The notes under the pieces: generated by a model
The model's database searches: none
Seen by the model: the letters and a program-made list of their open reading frames with translations, nothing else
What the model was told of the DNA's origin: nothing
Shown: positions 51,662 to 60,408 of the stretch, in pieces
Position numbering within the stretch: position 1 is the first letter of the stretch
Layout of the letters: the number at the start of each line of letters is the position of its first letter
Position numbers and translations under genes: made by a program
Assembly (NCBI GenBank): GCA_031415655.1
Contig: JANOSD010000030.1
Location: forward strand, 1-64,000
Direction: 5' to 3'
Length of the DNA: 64,000 nt
Source of the DNA: JAKOVR01 sp031415655
GTDB lineage: Bacteria; Actinomycetota; Acidimicrobiia; Acidimicrobiales; Acidimicrobilacustridaceae

Positions 51662-51922
51662 GCGACCAATCAACGCCCCTCTCGATCTCGACCGCCACGG
51701 CAGCCGCACCACGCTCGACTACTAACCCGTTGGAACCAACTCGCAAGGTTCGGGGTTCGTCGCTTTCGGGTGGGGTGCTGTCGGGTCATCGCCTACAGCA
51801 GGTCTCAAGCTCCAATCTCGCAGCAGCTACGACTCCACCGAAGAACAGCTGAATCGAAGGCGATATCTGACACCGCGACCGCTGCTCGTGGGCTTGGGCC
51901 TGCCTTCACTCCGATGTGTCCG

Positions 51923-52702
51923 CTATCCGGCGAGTGCGCCTGTAGGCCGGTAGTTCCCGAGGAACAGTCCGAGGCGAGACTCGGCTCGGAGTTGGGTTCG
52001 GCGTGCGGTCTCGGGGTTCAGGCCAACCCTGCGGCTGATCGTTTCGAATGGTTCGTGGGCGAGGCGGTCCGACACGACAAGGTCGACGTCGCGTGGCCGG
52101 AGTTTGCCGGAGGTCACAGCACGATTGATCGCTGAGGCGAGATCGACGCGGTGTTCGACGTTGTCGAGCATGACCGGGTCGACGGTCGTAGCGAGGTTGG
52201 CCCACATCCGGCCGCTTGACCCGCCCGGGTGACCACAAGGAGTGACCTTTGCTTCGCGTTGACGGGCACGTCGGTGATCTCGTTCGACGTCTCGGAGGAT
52301 CCCGTGGAACACCCCAGCGTGGCGGCGTTCGAGCGGGTAGCTGGCGATCCGGTGAGCGGTGGCGGTGACGATCTCGTCGACGACCGTGTGGTAGTCACGG
52401 TCGTTCGGGTGAGCGCCGATCCGGATCAGGATGCCGCACATCCCGGGGATAAGGGTGTGGAGAACCATGTGCTGACCGACGGACGAACGGCTCTCGAGGG
52501 TGGCCTTGAGGAGCGCTCGGAGGATGTCATCGGCCGCCCAGGAATCGGTCAGACCGGTATCACGAATACGGGTGACAAGCTCGTCTGCCGTGCCGGCGGC
52601 GAGGAGCGGATCGGCGGCGAGGGTGGCGACGAATGCCCGGGTGGCACGGTGACGGTTGAACGCCGGCCATTCGCGTTCGAGGCGGGAAATGAGGTGAGGC
52701 AT
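51923..52702 (-). CDS. Mobile-element protein with sigma-4-like HTH, 259 aa
   Basis: ATG at 52702 with GGAG nine bases upstream. Helical throughout (LEREWPAFNRHRATRAFVATLAADPLL; LLKATLESRSSVGQHMVLHTLIPGM). The C-terminus (VVSDRLAHEPFETISRRVGLNPETARRTQLRAESRL) looks like a sigma-70 region 4/LuxR-type HTH. It is encoded next to the iteron-like cluster and divergent from the relaxase, a place typical of replication or transfer regulators on actinobacterial plasmids and ICEs. Exact role unknown. Confidence 0.7.
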   Translation of the reverse strand: MPHLISRLEREWPAFNRHRATRAFVATLAADPLLAAGTADELVTRIRDTGLTDSWAADDILRALLKATLESRSSVGQHMVLHTLIPGMCGILIRIGAHPNDRDYHTVVDEIVTATAHRIASYPLERRHAGVFHGILRDVERDHRRARQREAKVTPCGHPGGSSGRMWANLATTVDPVMLDNVEHRVDLASAINRAVTSGKLRPRDVDLVVSDRLAHEPFETISRRVGLNPETARRTQLRAESRLGLFLGNYRPTGALAG

Positions 52703-52751
52703 GGGGAAACTCCGTGAGGTCGAGGGGACCCGGGCACCGTCTCGAATCACC

Positions 52752-52967
52752 CTCACGGCACCTCTCACGGCGCACCTCACGACCACCAGATTTCTTGTCG
52801 AGCCGTCCGCTGGCGGCCACCTCACGACCTCACGCCAACCCTCACGACCACCCCATAGCCGCGTCTCACGGTACGGGTGTTCGCCCTCACGAGGACAGCC
52901 GGGATGGTCTCACGGTCGACGTTTGCGCAGGTCAACCCCACCTCACGAGCCGGAACGGCCCCTCACG
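52752..52967. repeat. Iteron-like cluster of CTCACG, 11 copies
   Basis: CTCACG at 52752, 52764, 52776, 52821, 52829, 52841, 52865, 52886, 52909, 52942 and 52962, all on the same strand in 216 bp; the spacing is often 12 bp. One inverted copy (CGTGAG) lies at 52713. It sits between the divergent regulator gene and the relaxase gene, the usual place of an origin (oriT/oriV) or a cluster of regulator-binding sites. Confidence 0.75.
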
Positions 52968-53976
52968 GGCCGAGAAGGGGATCTCTCGTGACCCGATTCC
53001 GCCAGCTGCCGCTCCCGTCTGAGGCTCTTCGATCAATCCGCCTCTCGAGCCAGCCATGGACCGGGCGTCGCCGCAACGACGACGAAGACGAGGCCATGGC
53101 GGTGACCGTCCGTGACCAGGACCGGCGAGGCGTTTGTCCGTCGAACCCGTCCACCTTCATCGAGGACTTCACGCCGATGCCCGCAGCGCCCCCCGCCCCT
53201 CTCAAGTCGACCACCAACTCACCGTCCGCCGCTCGATCGCTGCCCTCGCCCGCGCTGTCGGCGCGCCGCTCCGGAGGTTGTCCAAGCCGGGCTCGGTCGG
53301 CGTCACGAGACGGCGCTGGGATGGCCGTCGATCCCGCCTTCGGGCCTCGACCTGTGAGATGCCGCACGGCTGCACCTGCGCCCACGGCCAGCGACAAGCC
53401 GAGCACGACACCTTGGCCGGTCGCTGACGCCCGCTGGTGGCGGAACGGCGCTCAGACGCCTCTGCAGGGACCGAGCGCCTGGCCAGACAGCAGGCCGAAC
53501 GTCGACCTCGGCGATCCAGAGCGCCGGGTCATCTCGGCCGAGTTCGCGGGGCCCGGTCCGTCGAGGGCGGCGACGGCCGGTGACCACGGAGAGTGGTCGC
53601 CCGGCCTCCCCCACCGCCGGGGGCACCTGCGTTCATCGAGAGGGGTCGCAACCGATTTCACCGTCCAAACGACAGCTCGAGAACCACGACCGAAGACGAC
53701 AACGAAGACCACAAGACAATCGAACCCAACCACCAGATCAAGAACCAGATCAACAGCAACGACCAACCCAACCGACGACCTCACGACCACGACCAAGACC
53801 ACGATCAGAACCATCACGACAACGCGATCACGATCAACCCAAGGACCAAGATCAAACCAACCTCACGAAGCACAGACCTTTGCAGGTTTCCGTTCCGGAA
53901 ACCTGCGGACCCCAAACCCCCGCCCGCTCCCCCAGCACCGCAACGGCTCTGCGGCTGCCCTGCGAGGGGCCGGTTC
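52968..53976 (+). other. Leader region of the relaxase gene, CA-rich
   Basis: About 1 kb. The relaxase frame is open from 53593, but 53680-53880 reads as low-complexity (DHDQDHDQNHH, TKIKP) from ACC/GAC-rich DNA with a strong strand bias, and no start there has a ribosome site. I take this as non-coding, possibly part of the transfer origin. Confidence 0.5.
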
Positions 53977-56900
53977 GTGAGGTTGACGATCACGCCGCTC
54001 GGCGCGTCGGGGCAGTCGGCTGGTCGGGTGGCCCGACGGATCGTCGAGTACCTCCACGGCAAACAAACGTCGCCAGGGCGGAGCGTCTTGAACCCGGCAC
54101 CCGGTCCGACATGTTCGGACGCGGTGGCGTATTTCTCGGATTCGATGGAAGGCGCAGGGATGTGGCTCGGCGAAGGCGCCGCCGCGTTGAACCTCGAAGG
54201 TGAGGTGAACCCGACCGACCTCGAAGCGATCCTCGCGGGACGTGACCCCGCCACCGGTCTGCGGTTGGTGGGCGCCGCCGGTTCCAGCCAACGCAAACAA
54301 CTTCGGGCCGGAACCGCGGCCCGGTACGGACGCGATGGAGTTGCGTTGTTCACCGTCGCCGACACCGCCGTGCTTCTCGGTGTCACCAAGGCCACGGTCG
54401 CTTCGATGATCTCCTTGGGCGACAACCTCACGCCCGACGACGACCCGGACGTGGCGAACTGGTTGCGCGCCCGCACGGTCGGCGGTGAACGGCTGATACC
54501 CCGCACGGAGATCGACCGGTGGTTGGACCTCACCGGCTCCGGCGTCACCGCGGCCGCGGTCACTGCCAGCGGCCGCTCGAATGACGAGCTTTCCACGGTG
54601 GAAGCCGCCGCGATCCTTGGAGTCACCCCGCAGTACATCGGCCGCGTGTGTGCCCGCTATCTCGACAACCCCAACACCTTCCCGGCTCGTGAGACCGCGA
54701 GTGAGGTTGGCCGTGAGGGTCCCCGTGAGAACAGTGGCGCCGAGTCAGCCGCCGCAGCAGGGGACACCGGTGTGCCCGGGGGTGCGGTGGCGTGGTTGCG
54801 GTGCCGCAAGGACGGGGACCGGATCCGGATCACCCGACGCGATCTCGCCGACTTCGCGTCACGTCGCAAACCGGCAACCGCACGGGTCGGGTTCGACCTC
54901 ACGTTGACGACGGAGAAGAGCTTCGGGATCGCCATGATGCTGTCGGACCCGTCGATGCGAACGGTGTTCGAGAAGGCATTGGACGACGCCAACAGTGAAG
55001 CCATCGGGTTCCTGGAAACCGAAGCGACGTTCACGCGCCGCAAAGGGGAACGGGTGAAAGGCGGAGGTCTGATCGTCGCGTCGTTCCTGCATGGGACCAG
55101 TCGGGCATTGGACCCGTTCCCGCACCGTCACAACGTGATCGCCAACGCCACCGTCGACGCCAACGGTGACCGCAAAACCCTCGACGCCCGCGCCTTCTAC
55201 GAACTTGCTCCCGCTGCCGCTGCGCTCGCCACCGCCCGTATGCGTCACCAACTCACCCGCGACCTCGGTGTGCGGTGGCGGCGGTCGCCGCGTGGGGTGT
55301 GGGAGATCGACGGAATCACCGACCAGGTGATCAACGAGTTCTCCCAACGCCGCAACACCATCGACCTTGCCGCCGAAGAACTCGCCCACATCCTCGGACG
55401 GCCGGTCACCAAAGCCGAAGAACGACAGATCGCCGTCGAAACACGCACCGCCAAAGTCCCGACCAACGCATCGGAACTCGTGGCGTCGTGGCGGCAACGC
55501 GCCGCAGCCCACGGCCTCACCCACACCGCCCTCGACATCGCGCTTCATGGAACAAACACCCCCACCCAACGCAAAGACGAACTCGACGGTTGGATCGTTG
55601 GCTGGCTCGCCGGACCCGACGGGATCACCGCGAACCTCAACTGGTTCACCCGCCCCGACGTCATCGTCGCCCTCGTCGACCTTGAACTCCCCGGCCGGTT
55701 CGGAGGTGGACCGCTTCTTCTCCCACCGGAACAGATCCTTGGAATCACCGACGTGTTCCTCGACTCCCTGGGGGTGGTGCCGTTGCAGTTACCGACGTCG
55801 GAACGGATGGCCGGCTCCGACCAGACCGCGTACAGCACCGTCGACCTGCTCACCACCCAACAGAACATCCGCGACAGGTACCTGAACGGCATCGACGAAA
55901 CGGCCGGGGTCGTCGACCCCCACCTCATCGACACCGCCCTCGACACCGCTGGAGACGGGGTTGGGGACGTGCAACTCAGCGCCGATCAAGCGGCGTTGGT
56001 CCGCCAGTTCTGCGGCAGCGGAATGCGGCACCAAGCGGCGATCGGGCCTCCCGGTTCAGGCAAGACCGCAGCGATGGCCGCCGCCGCTCGGGCGTGGGAG
56101 ACCGCCGGGTACCGGGTGATCGGCGCCGCCGTGAAAGGCGAAGCGGCCCGCCTGCTCGGCGACGCCGCCGGCATCGAAACGAACACCCTCGCCTGGTACC
56201 TCACCCGCGCCAACAACAATGACAGTCCGTTCGACCCGAACACCGTCCTCATCGTTGATGAGGCTTCCACGGTGGCGGACCGTGACCTCGACCAGCTCAT
56301 GGAACACATCGAACACGCCGGAGCAGCGTTGCGTCTCGTTGGTGACCCAGCTCAACACGGTGCCGTCGGTGCCGGAGGGAGCTTCACGTCACTGACCCGG
56401 CTCGACACCACCCGCACCCCGCAACTCACCGGCAACCGACGTCTCCGCCACGGCAGCGAACGCCACGCCGCCAACCTGGTACGGAACGGCCGCATCGACG
56501 ATGCACTCACCGTCATGACTGCCAACGGACAGCTCGACATCGCCAACACCGAACGCTCGGCCTACCTCGCCGTGCTGCACCGATGGTGGCAAGCCCGCGA
56601 AACCGGTGATCCCCACCCCATGGTCGACCGGCTCAACCACACCCGCGCCAACCTCAACCACCTCGCCCAAACACTGCGCCTCCACGCCGGAGAACTCGAC
56701 CCCACCCAGCACCTCACCATCGGCGAAACCCGGCTTCATGTCGGAGACACCGTCATCGCCAAACACCCCGCACGACACCTCCACCCCGCCGATAGCCCTG
56801 ACCGTTACCTCCGCAACGGCACCACCGGCATCGTCACCGCCATCACCGACCAACACCTTCACCTCGAAGCCGACAGCCTCGGTGTCATCACCATCCCCGT

Positions 56901-57459
56901 AGACGAACTCGACCGCACCGGCGGGCGGCCGCTTCTTGATCTTGCTTACGCGGTCACCAGCTACGCCGTGCAAGGCGCCACCTACCAGCAATCCACCTCG
57001 ATCCTCACCCCCGCCAGCAGCCAAGCCGAGCTCTACGTCAACATCACACGCGGACGTGACCACAACCACATGATCGCCGTCACGCCACCCGAACCCGACC
57101 CCAACGAACCGCACCTCCCTCGCCTCCCACCACCACCCCTACTCGCCGCCATCGAACACGGAGTCAAACGACGACGAGGCGAAACCGCCGTCATCGACCT
57201 CGACCCCCAAGCCCTCCAACGCGCCCGTTACCAAATCACGCTTGAACCACCCGAGCCCGTCGGCCCCGCGCAACCGACACTCGAAGCAGATCGACCAGGG
57301 GGTGAACCATTTCCCGAAGCCGAACCCATAGGGCCAGCCCGCAACGGCCGCACCAACGTCGACCAACCAGACCTGCACCCGACCCCAGCACCACCGGAAC
57401 CCGCGCCATGCGACTCTCCGGCGGTGCGGCCACGACGATCCCCAGGCCTGGGATTCTGA
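53977..57459 (+). CDS. MobF-type relaxase-helicase with two inserted HTH domains, 1160 aa
   Basis: GTG at 53977 preceded by GAGGGG (MRLTITPLGAS). The relaxase N-terminus has candidate catalytic Tyr at 25 and 52 (VEYL, VAYFSDSMEG). Two excisionase-type HTH blocks then interrupt the domain (~122-183, LFTVADTAVLLGVTKATVASMI; ~203-297, LSTVEAAAILGVTPQYIGRV). The relaxase resumes with GFDLTLTTEKS (305-315) and the metal-binding histidines H372, H383, H385 (PHRHNV). A superfamily I helicase part follows: Walker A GPPGSGKT at 690-697, Walker B VLIVDEAS at ~757, later motif AYAVTSYAVQGAT. It nicks oriT and unwinds DNA during transfer. Confidence 0.92.
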   Translation: MRLTITPLGASGQSAGRVARRIVEYLHGKQTSPGRSVLNPAPGPTCSDAVAYFSDSMEGAGMWLGEGAAALNLEGEVNPTDLEAILAGRDPATGLRLVGAAGSSQRKQLRAGTAARYGRDGVALFTVADTAVLLGVTKATVASMISLGDNLTPDDDPDVANWLRARTVGGERLIPRTEIDRWLDLTGSGVTAAAVTASGRSNDELSTVEAAAILGVTPQYIGRVCARYLDNPNTFPARETASEVGREGPRENSGAESAAAAGDTGVPGGAVAWLRCRKDGDRIRITRRDLADFASRRKPATARVGFDLTLTTEKSFGIAMMLSDPSMRTVFEKALDDANSEAIGFLETEATFTRRKGERVKGGGLIVASFLHGTSRALDPFPHRHNVIANATVDANGDRKTLDARAFYELAPAAAALATARMRHQLTRDLGVRWRRSPRGVWEIDGITDQVINEFSQRRNTIDLAAEELAHILGRPVTKAEERQIAVETRTAKVPTNASELVASWRQRAAAHGLTHTALDIALHGTNTPTQRKDELDGWIVGWLAGPDGITANLNWFTRPDVIVALVDLELPGRFGGGPLLLPPEQILGITDVFLDSLGVVPLQLPTSERMAGSDQTAYSTVDLLTTQQNIRDRYLNGIDETAGVVDPHLIDTALDTAGDGVGDVQLSADQAALVRQFCGSGMRHQAAIGPPGSGKTAAMAAAARAWETAGYRVIGAAVKGEAARLLGDAAGIETNTLAWYLTRANNNDSPFDPNTVLIVDEASTVADRDLDQLMEHIEHAGAALRLVGDPAQHGAVGAGGSFTSLTRLDTTRTPQLTGNRRLRHGSERHAANLVRNGRIDDALTVMTANGQLDIANTERSAYLAVLHRWWQARETGDPHPMVDRLNHTRANLNHLAQTLRLHAGELDPTQHLTIGETRLHVGDTVIAKHPARHLHPADSPDRYLRNGTTGIVTAITDQHLHLEADSLGVITIPVDELDRTGGRPLLDLAYAVTSYAVQGATYQQSTSILTPASSQAELYVNITRGRDHNHMIAVTPPEPDPNEPHLPRLPPPPLLAAIEHGVKRRRGETAVIDLDPQALQRARYQITLEPPEPVGPAQPTLEADRPGGEPFPEAEPIGPARNGRTNVDQPDLHPTPAPPEPAPCDSPAVRPRRSPGLGF

Positions 57460-57509
57460 AAGCGCGCCCCGAGCCGCTTCGCTACGATCACCTCACCCAA
57501 CCCACCCCT

Positions 57510-57550
57510 GCAACGGCCCGCTGACCATTTCGATGGAAGCGGGCCGTTGC
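57510..57550 (+). terminator. Intrinsic-type terminator after the relaxase
   Basis: 13-bp perfect stem, GCAACGGCCCGCT at 57510-57522 and its complement at 57538-57550, 15-nt loop, then GGTTGTTGTG. 50 bp after the relaxase stop. Confidence 0.8.
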
Positions 57551-57594
57551 GGTTGTTGTGATAGCTCCGCCACCACCATCGCCGCCCGACCCGC

Positions 57595-57726
57595 CGCCAC
57601 TTCCCCGTTGAGTTCGAAGAGACCACCACTGTCGACGGCTACAAGGCCGGGCTCTCCGCACCGCAGATCACCCGCCAACACGGCTGCTCCGTCGTCACCA
57701 TCTACCGGCCCCTCGACGCTGCTGCC
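57595..57726 (+). pseudogene. Recombinase/transposase HTH fragment
   Basis: Plus-strand frame RHFPVEFEETTTVDGYKAG, then SAPQITRQHGCSVVTIYRPLDAA. The second half is the helix-turn-helix end of a resolvase- or transposase-like protein (G-x-S-xx-x-I-x-x-x-x-G-x-S-x-x-T-x-Y). There is no start and no catalytic part. A relic of another mobile element. Confidence 0.4.
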
Positions 57727-58156
57727 GGCCCGCGGCCGCGCGCCCTGAGTGTGGCGATCGGCCAAGTCGCCCGCGGCTTACCCCGCGCCGTGAACAACCT
57801 CGCCGTGCAATCACTCGTCGCCGCCGACGCCCACGCCAAACAACCATCCCATGGCCAACCTCAGCGGCGTCCAGCACGTCAGGATCTCGCTCCACCGATC
57901 AAGTGTTCTTGGGACTCTATCGACTCGTAGGACCGCCGAGACCGACCTGCCGTCGAGAACCGAAACGCTGGACGCCTCGTGTCGCCCGTAGCCTGAGCGC
58001 CTCCGTCCCGGCTGACGCCGCGCCGCGAAGCGGAGGCCAACGCCCGGTGCGTCACCGGCCGTGGAAGCGCGCCAATCCTCATCTTTTCGGACAAGGGCGC
58101 AATCTCGAATACTCCGAGGCGAGCGCCGGCACGGAAGCGCCGACCTACGTCCTAAT
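57727..58156. other. Intergenic, no gene recognised
   Basis: About 430 bp. Frames continue from the HTH fragment (PRAVNNLAVQSLVAADAH) without a known match. Confidence 0.35.
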
Positions 58157-58591
58157 TCAGAACTGCGTCACGACCGTAGGGAGCAGAGTGAAGTCGAGGG
58201 TCGCAAACGAGTAGGCATAATCACAATTCACAGCGAGGTACGTGGTCACCATCTTGTGTGCGGTCTGTCGGGCGCTGTGGTCTTTGACGGATCGCGTGCT
58301 CAAGGAGACTGTTGAGATGGTCGCCATGTAGCTCGAGATCGTCGGCGGGGCCCCAGATACAATTTGGTTCCGAAGATCTAGTTCTTCGCTTTCGGCCCGC
58401 TTCCTCTCACCGGGCCTAACGCCTAGTCTCGAACGGCGTTGCTCGAAGTCGTCAACCCACGTTTCGACCGCGAAGCACCACGCCGCTACCTGGCCTGGCG
58501 GATCGGTTGCGGGCGGCGCGGGCGTCACCCCAGGTCGCGCGCATGAAGCCAGGATGAGTACGACTGTCAGAGCCAGGACCGTCCGGCGCAT
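58157..58591 (-). CDS. Small lipoprotein, 144 aa
   Basis: ATG at 58591. Signal MRRTVLALTVVLILASC with lipobox LASC. Then a Pro-rich linker and a helical domain: WCFAVETWVDDFEQRRSRLG, a central SSYMATISTVSLSTRSV and the end FTLLPTVVTQF. Two Cys after the lipobox (WCFAV, NCDYA). Extracytoplasmic, family not recognised. It is the only minus-strand gene between the relaxase and the PH-like gene. Confidence 0.65.
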   Translation of the reverse strand: MRRTVLALTVVLILASCARPGVTPAPPATDPPGQVAAWCFAVETWVDDFEQRRSRLGVRPGERKRAESEELDLRNQIVSGAPPTISSYMATISTVSLSTRSVKDHSARQTAHKMVTTYLAVNCDYAYSFATLDFTLLPTVVTQF

Positions 58592-58798
58592 ACGCCCACC
58601 CCTCTCGGTCACATCCATCCCCAGACTGAGCTTTGCTCGTCCGCAATCACACCGTAGCCGCGCGGCGCCTTGGCGGCTGTTGGGGGAGTCTCAGAGAATG
58701 GTGTATTGGCTGAGGTTCTGAGGGGAAGGTCCCCCAGACGCGACGGTCACCGCGTCAGCCTTGAGAAGAAGCACAACCAACTACTCAAGGAGAACACC

Positions 58799-59020
58799 GT
58801 GACTGTCCCTACCACTATCGACCCTGCCGCAGGCTGGGCAACTATCTCGCCGGCGAGGACGGCGACACGGACCTGGCCCGGGCGATACTCGGCGCGTTCG
58901 CAGTGCACCTGCGGCAATCGGTTGACACAGAATCTCTATGGCGACACTGAGAGATTCCGGCACAGGCGGGCCGCTGGGCGCGAAGCTGCCCAAGGACCAC
59001 GGACCTTGGAGGGTCGATGA
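58799..59020 (+). pseudogene. Small gene before the CHAT protease, probably frameshifted
   Basis: GTG at 58799 with a perfect AAGGAG six bases before it opens MTVPTTIDPAAG and runs 73 codons to a TGA overlapping the CHAT start (ATGA). From the fifteenth codon on, the product is Arg-rich and unlikely, whereas the +1 frame reads RRLGNYLAGEDGDTDLARAILGAFAVHLRQ then SVDTESLWRH and stops. A one-base indel in a ~50-residue gene is the simplest explanation. If not, translation to 59020 could still couple to the CHAT gene. Confidence 0.5.
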
Positions 59021-59652
59021 AGCAGCGACGGATACGGCTTGTGGAACTCGGGTTCCACGATGACTTCAGCCTCTACCTCGAGTTCACTCGCAACCTGGTT
59101 CAGTCGTTTCACGTCGGCACCGAGAACGGGGCCGAGGTCGAAGTGGTCCGGTCGCGGTCGCTGGCGATCATCGATGCCGCCTTGACTTGCCAAGCGAGCC
59201 TCGTCCATATCACCGGGCACGGGCGGTTCGAGGACGGGGACGCAACCCTCTCCACCGAGGATGGCGACGACTACTCCTTGTCCGAGCTCGCAGGAGAGCT
59301 CCAAGCAGAGAGCACTCCAATCGCTACGTCCGCGCTGCTGATCGATGCCTGCAGCAGCGCAAGCACCGGCTTTCAGCGTCGCCTGCGTGATTGCATCGCA
59401 AAGCCGACGTTGCTCATCGGTAGTTCCCGCTCCCTCGACTGGTCCCAATCGACGGTGTGGACGGCGGCCTTCTACTCGGCATTCCTGCGAGGAAAGGGCA
59501 AGGGCTGGGAACCCATCGACTGGGCCGACGATGCCTTGCGTCGAGCGAACGAGGCGTACTCCGCGGTGACCGATCGTCCGAGCCCGTACCGTTCCGTGAC
59601 TCTCACCCCCACCCGGGCTGCAAGTAGCGCGTTCGCGAAGGTCCGCCGATGA
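59017..59652 (+). CDS. CHAT-type caspase-like protease
   Basis: 211 residues. The catalytic dyad motifs of CHAT/caspase-fold proteases are present: His in VHITGHGRFEDGD and Cys in ALLIDACSSASTGFQ. Then LIGSSRSLDWSQSTVWTAAFYSAFLRGKG, the usual helix after the Cys. There is no extra sensor domain, so regulation must come from a partner. The next gene starts inside its stop (ATGA). CHAT proteases are found in bacterial abortive-infection and gasdermin-type defence systems; substrate unknown. Confidence 0.8.
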   Translation: MKQRRIRLVELGFHDDFSLYLEFTRNLVQSFHVGTENGAEVEVVRSRSLAIIDAALTCQASLVHITGHGRFEDGDATLSTEDGDDYSLSELAGELQAESTPIATSALLIDACSSASTGFQRRLRDCIAKPTLLIGSSRSLDWSQSTVWTAAFYSAFLRGKGKGWEPIDWADDALRRANEAYSAVTDRPSPYRSVTLTPTRAASSAFAKVRR

Positions 59653-60152
59653 GCTGGTCGGGTGTATCTCTCCTCTACACGCCGGGCGACGTCGATCCCG
59701 GCGACGTCGCAGCCCGCCACATTGCCGTCGAGTTCACATTCGATCGATCCGGCGTGGCGATGGAATCGGTCGACTACGGACCTCCCTTCCTGCCCGACGA
59801 CGTAGCAGGGTGGGCGGAAAAGGTTGTTTTGGCAATACACGGCAAGTATCCCGATCTGGCGATCACCCAACGGTCCGCACCTGGAGACGCGTTGAGTCTC
59901 GAGCTGAGCGAGAAGGACGGCCTTGTCGTCCACATCGCAGCAGGATGCATCACGATCTGGCCCTGGAATGACATCCACGGCGTACCTCCGTTCGAGGACT
60001 ACTGGATCTTTCTTGCCTGGCTCGGTCATGAGCTCGGCTGCATCGCCTTCGAGTTCGAGGAAAGCCGACTGATCGATCTCGGTCTGAACGAACGCGAGGC
60101 ATACGACGAGTACCACTGGTTCGGGCCCGACCCTTCCACGACGCGCTCATGA
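59649..60152 (+). CDS. Unknown partner of the CHAT protease
   Basis: 167 residues starting MSWSGVSLLYTPGDVDPG. Acidic, soluble, with aromatic-rich stretches (ITIWPWNDIHGVPPFEDYWIFLAWLGHELGCIAFEFEES). No signal, no membrane helix, no recognised domain. Coupled to the CHAT gene by ATGA. It could be substrate, inhibitor or sensor of that protease. About 230 bp follow before the IS element. Confidence 0.68.
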   Translation: MSWSGVSLLYTPGDVDPGDVAARHIAVEFTFDRSGVAMESVDYGPPFLPDDVAGWAEKVVLAIHGKYPDLAITQRSAPGDALSLELSEKDGLVVHIAAGCITIWPWNDIHGVPPFEDYWIFLAWLGHELGCIAFEFEESRLIDLGLNEREAYDEYHWFGPDPSTTRS

Positions 60153-60408
60153 CCCGGGTCCGACCAACAGCTTGGAAGAGTTGGAAGGCGGGTAGTCGTC
60201 CAGCAGAGGCCTTGGCCTCGTGCTGTTCGGCCACTCACTGTCGAACTGATGGACAACCGACTACCTCGGACGACGCGCACTCCGCGACTGGCCGCCTACC
60301 CGTAGAAGCCGACGACGTCGGCAAATCACCGGCGCGGCTGCGTCACGTCCGTAGCTGGAAATCAGAGCGTCAGTGAAGGCGTCTTACTTGGTAAACAACA
60401 CTCGACTA

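Noticed and set aside
52752..52967. CTCACG repeats considered as a CRISPR array
   Set aside because: Repeat unit is only 6 bp, spacing 8-45 bp, no spacers of constant length and no cas genes.
53593..53976. N-terminal extension of the relaxase from 53593
   Set aside because: Low-complexity residues and no ribosome site; GTG at 53977 starts where MobF homologues start.
53580..54203. Second long frame overlapping the relaxase start
   Set aside because: Shadow frame caused by the CA-rich leader; no domain.
54859..55569. Minus-strand Gly/Val-rich frames over the relaxase
   Set aside because: Antisense of a high-GC gene with strong codon bias.
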